Numbered from the stretch's first letter, positions 34,141 to 43,268 are shown. The stretch: DNA of 64,000 nt from Caulobacter sp. CCH9-E1 (GCF_001556515.1 NZ_LSJA01000073.1:21583-85582); one strand, 5' to 3'. Numbers and translations: made by a program. Notes: generated by a model from the letters alone, not told the origin.

Positions 34141-34830
34141 CTAGGCGGCCGCCTTCCAGTTCGGCTCCAGCACGACGTGCGGCGGGCATGGCGCGACATC
34201 GCCGACGGGCAGGCCGCACAATTCGTTGGCGAAGCCGTGGTTCACATCGCGGTGGTGGGCCTCGTCGGCGCGGACCACCTCGACCACGTCGCGCAGCGTG
34301 GCGCCGGCCGGCAGGTTCCAGTAGTCGAGGGCGATCTGGGGCGCGGCGACATTGGCGCTGCGGCCTTCGTCGATCTCGGCGAGGTAGTGGGTGTAGCTGA
34401 TCACCGCCTCTTCCTCGAAGTAGCCGACCACCCGGTGAGCGGTCTTCGAGGAGATCAGGTAAAGACCGAAGAAGAACAGGTAGAACACCCACTGCGCCGC
34501 GACGACGACGACGCGCTCGAACAGGGTCGGCTTGGCCACCTCGATGAAGGTCATCAGGTGCATGCGCTCGTTCTCGGCCTCGTCCATCAGGGTCTTGATC
34601 CAGCCCTTGTCGCCTTCCATCCGGCGCAGGCACTTCAGGTGGTTCAGCGTGGCGCCGACCATGCCCGGCACGGCGGCGACGGTCTCCAGGACCACCGCGC
34701 GGTGGCCGTAGCGCTTGGCGAAGAAGGTGTCGGCGCAGAAGCGCAGGGCCTTCACGAAGCCGAAGGCGACAACGTCCGAAACGCCCTTCGGCTGGTGGTG
34801 AACGTCGAGATCAATGTGCGGAGCGGTCAT
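34141..34830 (-). CDS. aox: alternative oxidase (AOX), diiron quinol oxidase
   Basis: The start at 34830 ([13 protein letters not shown]) gives 229 residues. The diiron ligands of the alternative oxidase family are evident: LETVAAVPG (Glu49), [21 protein letters not shown] and [11 protein letters not shown]. Two membrane-associated hydrophobic segments include [23 protein letters not shown] passes electrons from quinol to oxygen without proton pumping and resists NO and cyanide. It is rare in bacteria. It is the first gene of AOX-receiver-NnrS and diverges from fixL, which supports a role in respiration when NO blocks the haem-copper oxidases. Confidence 0.93.
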   Translation of the reverse strand: MTAPHIDLDVHHQPKGVSDVVAFGFVKALRFCADTFFAKRYGHRAVVLETVAAVPGMVGATLNHLKCLRRMEGDKGWIKTLMDEAENERMHLMTFIEVAKPTLFERVVVVAAQWVFYLFFFGLYLISSKTAHRVVGYFEEEAVISYTHYLAEIDEGRSANVAAPQIALDYWNLPAGATLRDVVEVVRADEAHHRDVNHGFANELCGLPVGDVAPCPPHVVLEPNWKAAA

Positions 34831-34904
34831 GGCTTTTCGCCTTTTCATCCTCTGGCGACCCCCTGGCCGCCGATGAGGCGCTTGATACCGCCGCCCGCCT
34901 GACC

Positions 34905-34920
34905 CAGACATTCTGGTCTG
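34905..34920. promoter_or_regulatory. small dyad in the aox-fixL divergent region
   Basis: CAGAC-ATTCTG-GTCTG is a 5-bp perfect inverted repeat with a 6-bp centre, between the alternative oxidase and fixL starts. No TTG-N8-CAA site was found in this 146-bp interval, so if aox is NO-controlled it may use another regulator. This is weak evidence on its own. Confidence 0.25.
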
Positions 34921-34976
34921 ATCCTAAGGAGAATCCCTGAGTGGCCGGCGGCGCCCAAGGGAACTAGCGCGGAGCG

Positions 34977-36467
34977 ATGACCATCGACGAGTTCCTGAAG
35001 GGCCGTCCGGACCCCATGCGGGAATGGGGCATGGCCATTGGCATCGCGGTCGGGCTGGTGGTCATCGGCACGGCCACCCGCCTGCTGTTTGAGCCGTTGC
35101 TCGGCGATCGCGGCCTCTATCTCTTCTTTTTCCCCGCCGTCGTCGCCGCGGCCGCGTTTCGCGGCCTGTACGGCGGGCTCGTCGCCTGCGCGCTGGGTCT
35201 TGTCAGCCTGCTGGCGCTGAGCACTCGCGGCGATGGGCTGGACCTCGGCGACTGGGCCGGCGCGGTCCTTTACGTCGCCGTTTGCGTCGCGATCAGCTTC
35301 GGCGGCGAGCGCTTTCGGATCGCGCGTCGGCGCACCGAGGCGGTGACCGAGGACCTCCTGGTCCGCGAAGCGCGTCTGGCGTCGATCCTCGACACCGTGC
35401 CGGACGCGATGGTGCTGATCGACGACGCCGGCCGCGTCGTCTCGTTCAGTTCCACAGCCGAGCGCTTGTTCGGCTGGACCGCGGCGGAGATCACCGGCCA
35501 GAACGTCAGCCGTCTGATGCCCGAGCCCTACCGATCGGCGCACGACGGCTATCTGAGCCGGTACTACGAGACCGGGGAACGCCGGATCATCGGTCTGGGC
35601 CGCGTGGTGATCGGCGAGCGCAAGGACGGCTCGACCTTTCCGATGGAGCTGTCGGTCGGGGAAATCCGGGCCCGGCATGGCCGGTTTTTCACGGGCTTCG
35701 TGCGCGACCTGACGGAGGCGCAGCGCAGTCAGGCGCGGCTTCAGGAACTGCAGAACGAGCTGGTCCACATCGCGCGCCTGACCTCGATGGGCGAGATGGC
35801 CTCGGCCCTGGCCCACGAGATCAACCAGCCGCTGTCGGCGCTGACCAACTATCTGAAAGGCGGTCGCCGCCTGCTGGAAGCGCCGGAAATCGATCGCGAC
35901 CTGCTGGGCGCGGCCCTGGAGCGGGCGGGCGAGCAGGCCTTGCGCGCGGGCTCGATCATCCGCCGGCTCCGCGACTTCGTCGCGCGGGGCGAGACCGAAA
36001 AGCAGGTCGAGGACCTCAACCGCATGGTCGAGGAAGCGGTGGCCCTGGCCCTGATCGGGGTGCGCGAGGTGGGCGTCGATGTGCGCCTCGACCATGGCGC
36101 GGGCGGTGAACAGGTGCTGGCCGACCGCGTTCAGGTGCAGCAGGTCATCGTCAACCTGGTCCGCAACGCCGTCGACGCCATGGAAGCCAGTCCGCGCCGC
36201 GAATTGACCATCAGCGTCGGCCGCCTGGACGACCAGGCGCTAATGACCGTCGCCGACACCGGGCCGGGCATCGCGCCCGAGATCGCCGACAATCTCTTCG
36301 CGCCTTTCATGACCACCAAGCGGGACGGCATGGGCGTTGGCCTGTCGATCTCGCGCACCATCATCGAGGCCCACGGCGGCCGGCTGTGGGTCGAGCCCAC
36401 GTCGGGCGGGGGCGCGACGTTCAAGTTCACCCTGAAGCTCGTCGAAGGAGAGATCGACCTTGAGTGA
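34977..36467 (+). CDS. fixL: oxygen-sensing PAS-haem histidine kinase FixL
   Basis: This 496-residue kinase has about four N-terminal transmembrane helices (residues 15-115) and one PAS domain (about 130-250) closely following Fix[21 protein letters not shown] contains the haem-ligating His189, and [20 protein letters not shown] contains the Arg that contacts bound oxygen. The transmitter has the H-box [13 protein letters not shown] with His280 and the ATPase motifs LVRNAVDAM and [19 protein letters not shown]. Kinase activity should rise when oxygen falls. It overlaps fixJ by 8 bp and is encoded in the NO/low-oxygen island. Confidence 0.94.
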   Translation: MTIDEFLKGRPDPMREWGMAIGIAVGLVVIGTATRLLFEPLLGDRGLYLFFFPAVVAAAAFRGLYGGLVACALGLVSLLALSTRGDGLDLGDWAGAVLYVAVCVAISFGGERFRIARRRTEAVTEDLLVREARLASILDTVPDAMVLIDDAGRVVSFSSTAERLFGWTAAEITGQNVSRLMPEPYRSAHDGYLSRYYETGERRIIGLGRVVIGERKDGSTFPMELSVGEIRARHGRFFTGFVRDLTEAQRSQARLQELQNELVHIARLTSMGEMASALAHEINQPLSALTNYLKGGRRLLEAPEIDRDLLGAALERAGEQALRAGSIIRRLRDFVARGETEKQVEDLNRMVEEAVALALIGVREVGVDVRLDHGAGGEQVLADRVQVQQVIVNLVRNAVDAMEASPRRELTISVGRLDDQALMTVADTGPGIAPEIADNLFAPFMTTKRDGMGVGLSISRTIIEAHGGRLWVEPTSGGGATFKFTLKLVEGEIDLE

Positions 36468-37062
36468 GGCTGTCGTTCACATCATCGACGACGATGCGGC
36501 CATGCGCGATTCCCTGGCCTTCCTGCTGCAGGTGAACCGGATCCCGTATCGCATCTTCGAGTCGGCGGTCGCCTTCCTGGAGGACCTGCCCGAGGACGGC
36601 GGCTGCGTGCTCTCTGACGTGCGCATGCCGCAGATGAACGGCATCCAGATGGTCCGCAAGCTCAAGGAGCTGGACTATCGCGCGCCGATCATCGTCATGA
36701 CCGGCCACGCCGACGTACCGCTGGCCATCGAGGCGATGAAGGCCGGCGTGTTCGACTTCATCGAAAAACCGTTCGACGAGGACCTGCTGCTGCAGGCTCT
36801 GCGCGCGGCGCTCGAGAAGGGCAAGGCGCAGAGCGAACAGGACGAGGCTTTGGCCACGACGCGCCAGCGCATCGCCGCGCTGTCCCCTCGCGAGCGCGAC
36901 GTTCTCGAGGGCTTGGTCGACGGCAAGGCCAACAAGATCATCGCCTTCGACCTGGGCATCAGTCCGCGCACGGTCGAGATCTACCGCGCCAACCTGATGA
37001 CCAAGATGCAGGCCCGCAGCCTGTCCGAACTGGTGCGCATGGCGCTCTCGGTCAGAGGCTAG
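36460..37062 (+). CDS. fixJ: response regulator FixJ
   Basis: This 200-residue regulator probably starts at the TTG at 36460, with GAAGGAG eight bases upstream; it overlaps the fixL stop. The receiver shows [13 protein letters not shown], the phospho-Asp in [13 protein letters not shown], the Thr in IVMTGHADV and the Lys in FIEKPFDE. The LuxR-type output domain is [40 protein letters not shown]. FixJ activates fixK-type genes under low oxygen, and a FixK-like gene lies at 44194. Its stop codon overlaps that of the convergent RIC gene (CTAG). Confidence 0.94.
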   Translation: MSEAVVHIIDDDAAMRDSLAFLLQVNRIPYRIFESAVAFLEDLPEDGGCVLSDVRMPQMNGIQMVRKLKELDYRAPIIVMTGHADVPLAIEAMKAGVFDFIEKPFDEDLLLQALRAALEKGKAQSEQDEALATTRQRIAALSPRERDVLEGLVDGKANKIIAFDLGISPRTVEIYRANLMTKMQARSLSELVRMALSVRG

Positions 37063-37718
37063 CCAAAACGCCGGAAGAGCACGTTGTTCTCCAGGTGCAT
37101 GTGATCGCGCAGATCGGCGTCGATCTCCTGGCAGAGGGCGTAGAGCGCGCGCCAGGTTCCGCAGGCGTTTTCGGGCGACGCGAAGTCGTTGGTCAGGCGA
37201 GCCAGGCCGGTCAGTTGTTCGATGACGTCCTCGTGCTCGGCCTCCATGCGGGAGATCGGAGCGCCCAGGCGGAGCTCGCCGCGCCGCATCATTGGAAACA
37301 GGATCATCTCCTCCTTCTGGTGATGCGCCTCCAGGTCGTCGAACATGAAGGCCAGGTGCTGGGCGATCCCCGTCGGACAGTCGGGTCGATCGCCGTGCAC
37401 GCTCTCCACCCGCGCCGCCAGGAAGATGGCCTCCGGAAACTGCCGGCGGTGGACCTGGTGGTATCGCTCCAGCAGGTGGTCGATCAGGGCTCCGGTCTCG
37501 GCGGGCGCCGCCGCCTCGGTCCGGTCCAGGGCGTCCAATTGCGCGATGAGACCCGCAAGATCGACCCGGCGCCCCTCGGCGGCCTCCGCGAGCGATGCGT
37601 CGCCTCCACAGCAGTAGTCGATCTTGTGGCGGCGGAAGATCGCGGTCGCCCCTGGGCGGCCGATGGCGATATCGCGAACGGTCTGGTCGCGAAGGGAACG
37701 GGCGGTGGTGATGTCCAT
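37059..37718 (-). CDS. ric: iron-sulfur cluster repair protein RIC (ScdA/YtfE/DnrN)
   Basis: This 219-residue protein has the N-terminal ScdA domain with HKIDYCCGGDASLAEA (the CCGG motif). A hemerythrin-like diiron domain follows, with ligand-bearing segments YHQVHRRQFPEA, LEAHHQKEEMILFP, EAEHEDVIEQL and HMHLENNVLFRRF. RIC/DnrN proteins repair Fe-S centres damaged by NO or oxidants and are often induced with denitrification genes. It is divergent from nirK. A TTG-N8-CAA element lies 49 bp upstream of its start. Confidence 0.93.
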   Translation of the reverse strand: MDITTARSLRDQTVRDIAIGRPGATAIFRRHKIDYCCGGDASLAEAAEGRRVDLAGLIAQLDALDRTEAAAPAETGALIDHLLERYHQVHRRQFPEAIFLAARVESVHGDRPDCPTGIAQHLAFMFDDLEAHHQKEEMILFPMMRRGELRLGAPISRMEAEHEDVIEQLTGLARLTNDFASPENACGTWRALYALCQEIDADLRDHMHLENNVLFRRFG

Positions 37719-37767
37719 GACAGGCTCTCCTCTGCCGCCTGACTAGATCGGCCCAGGGCGGAGAACG

Positions 37768-37781
37768 TTGCGCCGCGCCAA
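37768..37781. promoter_or_regulatory. Crp/Fnr-type dyad before RIC gene
   Basis: TTGCGCCGCGCCAA has the TTG-N8-CAA frame of FNR/NnrR sites, 49 bp before the RIC start. The inner bases are only partly symmetrical. A 12-bp palindrome GTTCGCGCGAAC follows at 37782-37793. The 312-bp region 37719-38030 otherwise holds the nirK promoter and no gene. Confidence 0.4.
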
Positions 37782-37948
37782 GTTCGCGCGAACGTCGAAC
37801 GTCGCGAGACCGGCGTTCCGCGCCTACTTAAGGAAGCGTCGCCATGGCGGCTCGACGCGGACTTCCAATGCACGGGAAAGGCCGCGCTGCTTGGGTTTTG
37901 CGTCGATTTCGGCGGATCCGTCGGATGATCCGCCACGCCCGGCGCAGG

Positions 37949-37962
37949 TTGTCCATGCACAA
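37949..37962. promoter_or_regulatory. Crp/Fnr-type dyad before nirK
   Basis: TTGTCCATGCACAA (TTGT-N6-ACAA) lies 68 bp before the nirK start, a good distance for a class II activator site. It resembles the perfect palindrome TTGTCGATCGACAA upstream of nrdJ. Confidence 0.55.
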
Positions 37963-38030
37963 AGATCGGGATGCTCGGAGGTCTACCTGTCCCGTCCATC
38001 GGCGCCGTTCGGGCGTCGGAGGATAGGAAT

Positions 38031-39059
38031 ATGAAAGCCCTCGCTCTTTTCGCCACCGCCGCGGCCCTAGCCCTGACCGGGACCGCCGCCATTGGCGCCA
38101 CGCCGGATGCTCCGGCTCCCGCCGTCGCCGACACCGTCCGTCTGGCCACCGACCTGCCGCCGCCGATCGCCCGTCGCGCCCCCGCCACGGTGAAGGTCGA
38201 CCTGGTCACTCAGGAAGTGGTCGGCAAGCTGGCCGACGGCGCCAGCTTCAAGTTCTGGACCTTCAACGGCAAGGTGCCGGGGCCGATGGTCCGCGTCCGG
38301 GTCGGCGACACCGTCGAGGTCTCGCTGAAGAACGCCGCCGACAGCGAGCACATGCACAATGTCGACTTCCACGCCGTCACCGGTCCCGGCGGCGGCGGCG
38401 TCGCCACCATGGCCGCGCCGGGGGAAACGCAGACCTTCACCTTCAAGGCGATTGCGCCGGGTCTCTATGTCTATCACTGCGCCACCCCGATGGTGGCCGA
38501 GCACATCGCCAACGGCATGTATGGCGCGATCCTGGTCGAGCCCGAGGAAGGCCTGCCCAAGGTCGACCACGAGTTCTACGTCATGCAGGGCGAGGTCTAT
38601 ACCGACGAGGCCATGGGCTCGAAGGGCCTGCTGAACGAAAGCATCGAGAAGCTCCTGAACGAGCAGCCGGAATTCTACATCTTCAACGGCGGCTTCAAGG
38701 CGCTGACCGGCGACAAGGCCCTGCACGCCAAGGTCGGCGAGACGGTCCGGATCTTCTTCGGCGTCGGCGGCCCCAACAAGACCTCCAGCTTCCACGTGAT
38801 CGGCGAGATCTTCGACCACGTCTATCCGTACGGCTCGCTGACTAGCACCCCGATCAAGGACGTCCAGACGGTCACCGTCGCGCCCGGCGGCGCCACCGTC
38901 GTCGACTTCAAGCTGGAAGTGCCCGGCAACTACATCCTGGTCGACCACGCCCTGAGCCGCCTGGAGCGCGGCGGCGCCGGCATCCTGACCGTCGAGGGCC
39001 CCGCCAATCCCGAGGTCTTCAACGCCCCGCCGAACCCGCACAAGGGCGGCGGCCACTAA
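38031..39059 (+). CDS. nirK: copper-containing nitrite reductase NirK
   Basis: The start at 38031 follows GGAGGATAGG and gives 342 residues with a signal peptide ending IGA. Two cupredoxin domains carry the NirK signature: EHMHNVDFHAVTG (type 1 and type 2 copper ligands and the catalytic Asp), YHCATPMVAEHIANGMYG (type 1 Cys, His and Met) and SSFHVIGEIFDHV in the second domain (type 2 His and active-site His). It reduces nitrite to NO in the periplasm, receiving electrons from a cupredoxin or cytochrome c; pseudoazurin is encoded at 42822. A Crp/Fnr-type dyad precedes it and a terminator follows. Confidence 0.97.
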   Translation: MKALALFATAAALALTGTAAIGATPDAPAPAVADTVRLATDLPPPIARRAPATVKVDLVTQEVVGKLADGASFKFWTFNGKVPGPMVRVRVGDTVEVSLKNAADSEHMHNVDFHAVTGPGGGGVATMAAPGETQTFTFKAIAPGLYVYHCATPMVAEHIANGMYGAILVEPEEGLPKVDHEFYVMQGEVYTDEAMGSKGLLNESIEKLLNEQPEFYIFNGGFKALTGDKALHAKVGETVRIFFGVGGPNKTSSFHVIGEIFDHVYPYGSLTSTPIKDVQTVTVAPGGATVVDFKLEVPGNYILVDHALSRLERGGAGILTVEGPANPEVFNAPPNPHKGGGH

Positions 39060-39072
39060 GGCGATGTCCCCA

Positions 39073-39102
39073 GGGGCGGCGAGCGTTCGCCGCCCCTTTT
39101 TC
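39073..39102 (+). terminator. intrinsic terminator after nirK
   Basis: GGGGCGGCGA-GCGT-TCGCCGCCCC is a perfect 10-bp stem followed by TTTTTCTT, 13 bp after the nirK stop. Confidence 0.93.
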
Positions 39103-39128
39103 TTCTCTGACAGACAATAGATTGATCC

Positions 39129-40301
39129 ATGAGACAGCATGTCCTGCTGGCGCTCGCGGGCGTGAGCGCGCTCGCCTTCGCCGCGTCCGCCCGCGCCGCC
39201 GAAGCGCCCACGCGCACCGGCCAGCTCCTGCTCGAGGCGCGCACCCGCTATGAGCTCTATGATCCCGATGGCCCGGACGCCGAGGCTGTCACGATGCGCC
39301 TGCGTCTCGGCTGGCGCCAGCCGCTGGCCAAGAGCCTGACCGCTCTGATCGAGATGGAAGCCGTCGGCGCCCTGGTCGACGACTATGCCGACGGGGTCCA
39401 CGCCAAGCCCGGAAAAGCGACCATAACCGACCCCGAGACCGTCGAGTTGAACCGGGCTGCTCTGGAGTGGCGGCCGACCGCCGCCCTGGGCGTCGATGTC
39501 GGCCGGCAACGCATCATCCTCGGCAACGCCCGCTTCGTCGGCAACAGCGGCTGGCGGCAGAACGAGCAGACCTTCGACGCCGTCAAGCTGACCGCTAAAC
39601 CGGCCAAGAGCGTGACCCTGACCTACGCCTATGCCGACCGCGTGCGCCGGCCGCTGGGGCGCAAGTCGTCGCAAGGCGTCTGGCGCGGCGACGTTCACAT
39701 GCTGCAGGCGGAAGCCGACCTCGGCGCGCTCGGCAAGGGAACCGCCTACGCGCTCCTGCTGGATCTCGACAACGCCCCGACCCAGTCCTCGAAAACCTTC
39801 GGCGCCCGGCTGGCCGGCGCCCACGCCCTACGGCCGGGCCTCAGCGGGACCTGGGAGCTGGAGCACGCCCATCAGGTCGACTGGAAGAGCAACCCGCGGA
39901 ATTTCTCGCTGAACTATGACGCCGCGTCCCTGGGCCTGAAGACCGCCAGGTCGGCGATCTCGGCGAACCTGGAACGACTGCAGGGCGATGGCGTCAACGC
40001 CTTCCAGACGCCGCTGGCTTCGCTGCATGGCTTCCAGGGCCTGTCGGACGTGATCGGCGCGACGCCGGCCAAGGGCGTGCGCGACGCCTTCCTGCGCGGA
40101 ACGACGACCATCGGCGTCAAGCAACCGCTGAAGCTGACCGGCGAAGCCCACGACTTCGACACCACCGTCGGGTCCCAGAACCTAGGGCGCGAGGTCGACG
40201 TCGTCGTCTCCACGCCCATTGCCAAGGGGTGGACGTTCGAGCTGGGCGTGGCCCGGTTCGAGACGCAAAGCCCGGCCTATCCCGACGCGACGCGGGCGTG
40301 A
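39129..40301 (+). CDS. outer-membrane beta-barrel porin, alginate-export-like
   Basis: This 390-residue protein has a signal peptide ending SARA. The rest is a long alternating pattern of amphipathic strands with repeated GxR/GxxR turns (TMRLRLGWRQPLAKSLTALIEMEAVG, NRAALEWRPTAALGVDVGRQRIILGNARFVGNSGWRQNEQTFDAVKL). The GRQRI and GNSGWRQNEQTFDA segments recall AlgE-like alginate-export-family barrels found in many alphaproteobacteria. It follows nirK after a terminator and may have its own promoter. It could let nitrite or another anion pass the outer membrane, but nothing beyond location supports this. Confidence 0.75.
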   Translation: MRQHVLLALAGVSALAFAASARAAEAPTRTGQLLLEARTRYELYDPDGPDAEAVTMRLRLGWRQPLAKSLTALIEMEAVGALVDDYADGVHAKPGKATITDPETVELNRAALEWRPTAALGVDVGRQRIILGNARFVGNSGWRQNEQTFDAVKLTAKPAKSVTLTYAYADRVRRPLGRKSSQGVWRGDVHMLQAEADLGALGKGTAYALLLDLDNAPTQSSKTFGARLAGAHALRPGLSGTWELEHAHQVDWKSNPRNFSLNYDAASLGLKTARSAISANLERLQGDGVNAFQTPLASLHGFQGLSDVIGATPAKGVRDAFLRGTTTIGVKQPLKLTGEAHDFDTTVGSQNLGREVDVVVSTPIAKGWTFELGVARFETQSPAYPDATRA

Positions 40302-40350
40302 GCCAGCCTCGACTTCAAGCTCTGAGTTCACGAAAGCTGGGAAGGAGGAA

Positions 40351-40374
40351 GGGCCCGCGCAAGCGGGCCCTTTT
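40351..40374. terminator. intrinsic terminator between porin and nrdJ
   Basis: GGGCCCGC-GCAA-GCGGGCCC followed by TTTT lies between two convergent genes (stops at 40301 and 40383). It probably serves the porin transcript; the other strand lacks a comparable T run. Confidence 0.85.
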
Positions 40375-40382
40375 CGTGGGCT

Positions 40383-42626
40383 CTAGCCGCACTTGGAGTA
40401 GCCGCAGTCGGTGCAAGTGTCGCAGCCTTCCTTGCGGATCAAAGCGGGGCTGGCGCAGCGCGGACAGACGGCGGGACGCGGCGCGTCGGCCTGGGGTTCG
40501 ACGGGCTCGGCGATCCTCGGCGCGGGCGCCGCGAGGTCCTGGCGCAGATGCCGCTCGACAACGCCGCCGATCGCCGCCAGCAGCGAGGGCACGTAACGTC
40601 CCGACAGCCAGGCGCCGCCTTGCGGGTCGAACACCGCCTTCAGTTCCTCGGCCACGAAGCCGACGTCGCCGCCGCGCCGGAACACCGCAGAGATCATCCG
40701 GGTCAGGGCCAGGGTCCAGGCATAGTGCTCCATGTTCTTGGAGTTGACGAAGATCTCGAACGGCCGCCGCTGGCCGTCGACGACCGCGTCGTTGACCGTC
40801 ACGTAGACGGCGTGAGCGCTGTGCGGCCATTTGATCTTGTAGGTCATGCCGCTGAGGGCCTCCTCGCGGGCGATCAGCGGCGTGTCGTCGCGGGAAGCTT
40901 CCGGTGTCGGCGGCTGTTCGGCTGGCGGCGCATCCACCGACAGGACGGAGCCGGTGACGGCGTTGGGCCGATAGGTCGTCAGGCCCTTGCACCCCATCCG
41001 CCAGCCTTCGAGATAGACGTCGCAAAAGGCGTCGAAGGCGATGTCGGCCGGGCAGTTGACGGTCTTGGAGATCGAGCTGTCGATCATGGACTGGGCCGCC
41101 GCCTGCATGACCAGGTGCTCGCGCGGCGTCAGGGTCTGGGCCGAGACGAAGACGTCCGCCGGCGGCCCGGCGTCGCCGTGCAGCCGCTTCCAGACCGTCA
41201 GGGCGTAGTCCTCGACCGCCTCCTGCCTGGTCGAGCCGTCGGGCTGGCGGACCTTGCGGTTATAGGCGTAGGCGAAGACCGGCTCGACGCCGGACGAGAC
41301 GTTGCCAGCCACCAGCGAGGTGGTGCCCGTCGGCGCGATGGAGGTCAGGCAGCCGTTGCGCAGGCCGTGCTTGGCGATCAGCGCGCGGGTTTCCTCATCG
41401 AGCTCGAGCAGGTTCGGCCGATCCAGCACACAAGGGTCCCAGAGCGGATAGGGCCCCTTCTCGGCGGCCAGGGCGGCGGAGGCGCGGTAGGCCTCGCGCT
41501 TGATGATCCCCAGCCAGCGCCTGGTCGTCTCCGCCGCTTCTTCCGAGCCATAGCGCTGGCCGCAGAAGATCAGGGCGTCGGCGAGACCCGTGACGCCCAA
41601 ACCGAGGCGCCGCTTGGCGCGCGCCTCTTCCGCCTGGGCCTCCAACGGGAAGCGCGAGACGTCGATCACGTCGTCCAGGAATCGGATCGCGACGTGGGTC
41701 AGTTCCGCGAGCTTCTCCTCGTCGAGCGCCGCGCCATCGGAGAAGGGCGCAGCCACCAGTCGAGCCAGGTTGATCGAGCCGAGCAGGCAGGCGCCGTAGG
41801 GCGGCAGCATCTGTTCGCCGCAGGGGTTGGAGGCGCTGATCGTCTCGCAATCGGCCAGATTGTTCCGGGCGTTGACCCGGTCGACGAAGATCACGCCCGG
41901 CTCGGCATAGGCGTAGGTCGCCGTCATCAGCCGCCGCCACAAGTCGCTGGCCCGAACCGTCCTGAACACCTCGCCGCCGAACACCAGCGGCCAGTCGGCG
42001 TCGGCCGCCAGGGCCTCCAGGAAGGCGTCGGTGACCAAGACCGAGAGGTTGAAGTTGCGCAGGCGCGTCGGCTCGCGCTTGGCGTCGATGAAGGCCTCGA
42101 TGTCGGGGTGGTCGATGCGCAGGCAGCCCATCATCGCCCCGCGCCGCTGGCCGGCCGACAGGATCGTTCGGCACATCGAGTCCCAGACGTCCATGAAGCT
42201 CAGAGGGCCCGAGGCGTCGGCCCCGACGCCGCGCACCGGCGCGCCGGACGGACGGATGGTCGAGAAGTCCATGCCGACGCCGCCGCCCTGCTGCAGGGTC
42301 ACCGCCGCCTCGCGCAAATGCTCGAAGATGCCGGGCAGGTCGTCGGGCAAGGTTCCCATGACGAAGCAGTTGAACAGGGTGACCGCCCTCCCCGTCCCGG
42401 CCCCGGCGAAGATGCGGCCGGCCGGCATGAACTGGAAGTCGCCCAGAGCGTCGAGGAACTTCCCCCGCCAAGCCTCGCGAGCCTCGATGGGTTCGGCCTC
42501 CGCGATCGCTTCCGCCACGCGGCGCCAGCTGTCCTCGACCGAGGCGTCGCCGCCGCCGGCGTCCGGCGCGAAGCGATATTTCGCGGCCCATAGCTCCGCG
42601 GCCAGGGGAATGTCGAAGGCCATCAT
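40383..42626 (-). CDS. nrdJ: adenosylcobalamin-dependent (class II) ribonucleotide reductase NrdJ
   Basis: The start at 42626 (or the adjacent ATG at 42623) follows AGGAG and gives about 747 residues. Class II features include QFMPAGRIFAGAG, FNCFVMG, QQGGGVGMDFSTIRPSGAPV, the catalytic loop SASNPCGEQMLPPYGACLLGSINLARL (Cys with Glu) and the phosphate-binding APTGTTSLVAGNVSSGVEP. The C-terminal zinc/thioredoxin-type cysteines are in VCPRCASPALIRKEGCDTCTDCGYSKCG. The enzyme makes deoxyribonucleotides using coenzyme B12 and needs no oxygen, which suits its place in a low-oxygen island. A perfect TTGTC-GATC-GACAA palindrome lies 52 bp upstream. Confidence 0.96.
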   Translation of the reverse strand: MMAFDIPLAAELWAAKYRFAPDAGGGDASVEDSWRRVAEAIAEAEPIEAREAWRGKFLDALGDFQFMPAGRIFAGAGTGRAVTLFNCFVMGTLPDDLPGIFEHLREAAVTLQQGGGVGMDFSTIRPSGAPVRGVGADASGPLSFMDVWDSMCRTILSAGQRRGAMMGCLRIDHPDIEAFIDAKREPTRLRNFNLSVLVTDAFLEALAADADWPLVFGGEVFRTVRASDLWRRLMTATYAYAEPGVIFVDRVNARNNLADCETISASNPCGEQMLPPYGACLLGSINLARLVAAPFSDGAALDEEKLAELTHVAIRFLDDVIDVSRFPLEAQAEEARAKRRLGLGVTGLADALIFCGQRYGSEEAAETTRRWLGIIKREAYRASAALAAEKGPYPLWDPCVLDRPNLLELDEETRALIAKHGLRNGCLTSIAPTGTTSLVAGNVSSGVEPVFAYAYNRKVRQPDGSTRQEAVEDYALTVWKRLHGDAGPPADVFVSAQTLTPREHLVMQAAAQSMIDSSISKTVNCPADIAFDAFCDVYLEGWRMGCKGLTTYRPNAVTGSVLSVDAPPAEQPPTPEASRDDTPLIAREEALSGMTYKIKWPHSAHAVYVTVNDAVVDGQRRPFEIFVNSKNMEHYAWTLALTRMISAVFRRGGDVGFVAEELKAVFDPQGGAWLSGRYVPSLLAAIGGVVERHLRQDLAAPAPRIAEPVEPQADAPRPAVCPRCASPALIRKEGCDTCTDCGYSKCG

Positions 42627-42678
42627 CCGGCTCCTGTTCCAAAGACCAGGAGGCTGGCGGATTCGCGCCGACACGGAA

Positions 42679-42692
42679 TTGTCGATCGACAA
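42679..42692. promoter_or_regulatory. perfect FNR/FixK-type palindrome before nrdJ
   Basis: TTGTCGATCGACAA is a complete 14-bp palindrome with the TTG-N8-CAA frame of Crp/Fnr sites. It is 52 bp before the nrdJ start and 129 bp before pseudoazurin, suggesting induction of the B12-dependent reductase under low oxygen. Confidence 0.7.
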
Positions 42693-42731
42693 GGTAAGGA
42701 TCACGATGGTCCGTGCGGAATTCGCATTCGC

Positions 42732-42745
42732 TTGCTCTGGAGCAA
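42732..42745. promoter_or_regulatory. NnrR/Dnr-type palindrome before pseudoazurin
   Basis: TTGCTCTGGAGCAA has perfect 6-bp arms (TTGCTC/GAGCAA). It lies 76 bp before the pseudoazurin ATG, exactly the spacing of the same TTGCTC-N2-GAGCAA site before norB. Confidence 0.75.
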
Positions 42746-42821
42746 GGTCTCCGAGTCTCACCCGGTCTATCGGTGGCGACGAGCGGGCGGTTCGCCCGTC
42801 CCCAGACAAAGGTGAGTGAAG

Positions 42822-43268
42822 ATGTTGAAGTCCGTTCTCGTCGCCGGGGCCATGATCGGCGCGGTGGCGATCGCCGGGACCGCAGGCGCGGCCGAACTGC
42901 AGGTCAAGATGCTGAACCAAGGCTCGCAGGGCGCAATGGTGTTCGAGCCGGCGAACGCCAAGCTGAAGGTGGGCGACACCATCCGCTTCATCCCGACCGA
43001 CCCTGGCCATAACGTCGAGACGATCCCCGGCATGTGGCCTGCCGGTGTCGCGCCGGTGAAGGGCTTGATCGGCAAGGAAGTCGTGGTGAAGGTCGCCAAG
43101 TCGGGCGTCTATGGCTTCAAGTGCATGCCGCACTGGGCGATGGGCATGACCTTCGTAGCCAAGGTCGGCGACGGCAAGCCGAACGCCGCCCAGGCCGAAG
43201 CCGCCATCGCCACCGCGCCGACCATGGCCAAGAAGCGCCTGACCGCCGAATTCGCCGCGATCAAGTGA
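42822..43268 (+). CDS. pseudoazurin (type 1 copper electron carrier)
   Basis: The ATG at 42822 follows AAAGGTGAG and gives 148 residues with a signal peptide ending TAGA. The cupredoxin copper ligands are His in DPGHNVETIPG, Cys and His in YGFKCMPHWAMGM, and the following Met. FEPANAKLKVGDTIRFIPTDPGHNVE is typical of pseudoazurin rather than azurin or plastocyanin. It is periplasmic and the probable electron donor to NirK (38031). Its promoter carries the same palindrome at the same spacing as norB, indicating joint regulation. Confidence 0.95.
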   Translation: MLKSVLVAGAMIGAVAIAGTAGAAELQVKMLNQGSQGAMVFEPANAKLKVGDTIRFIPTDPGHNVETIPGMWPAGVAPVKGLIGKEVVVKVAKSGVYGFKCMPHWAMGMTFVAKVGDGKPNAAQAEAAIATAPTMAKKRLTAEFAAIK

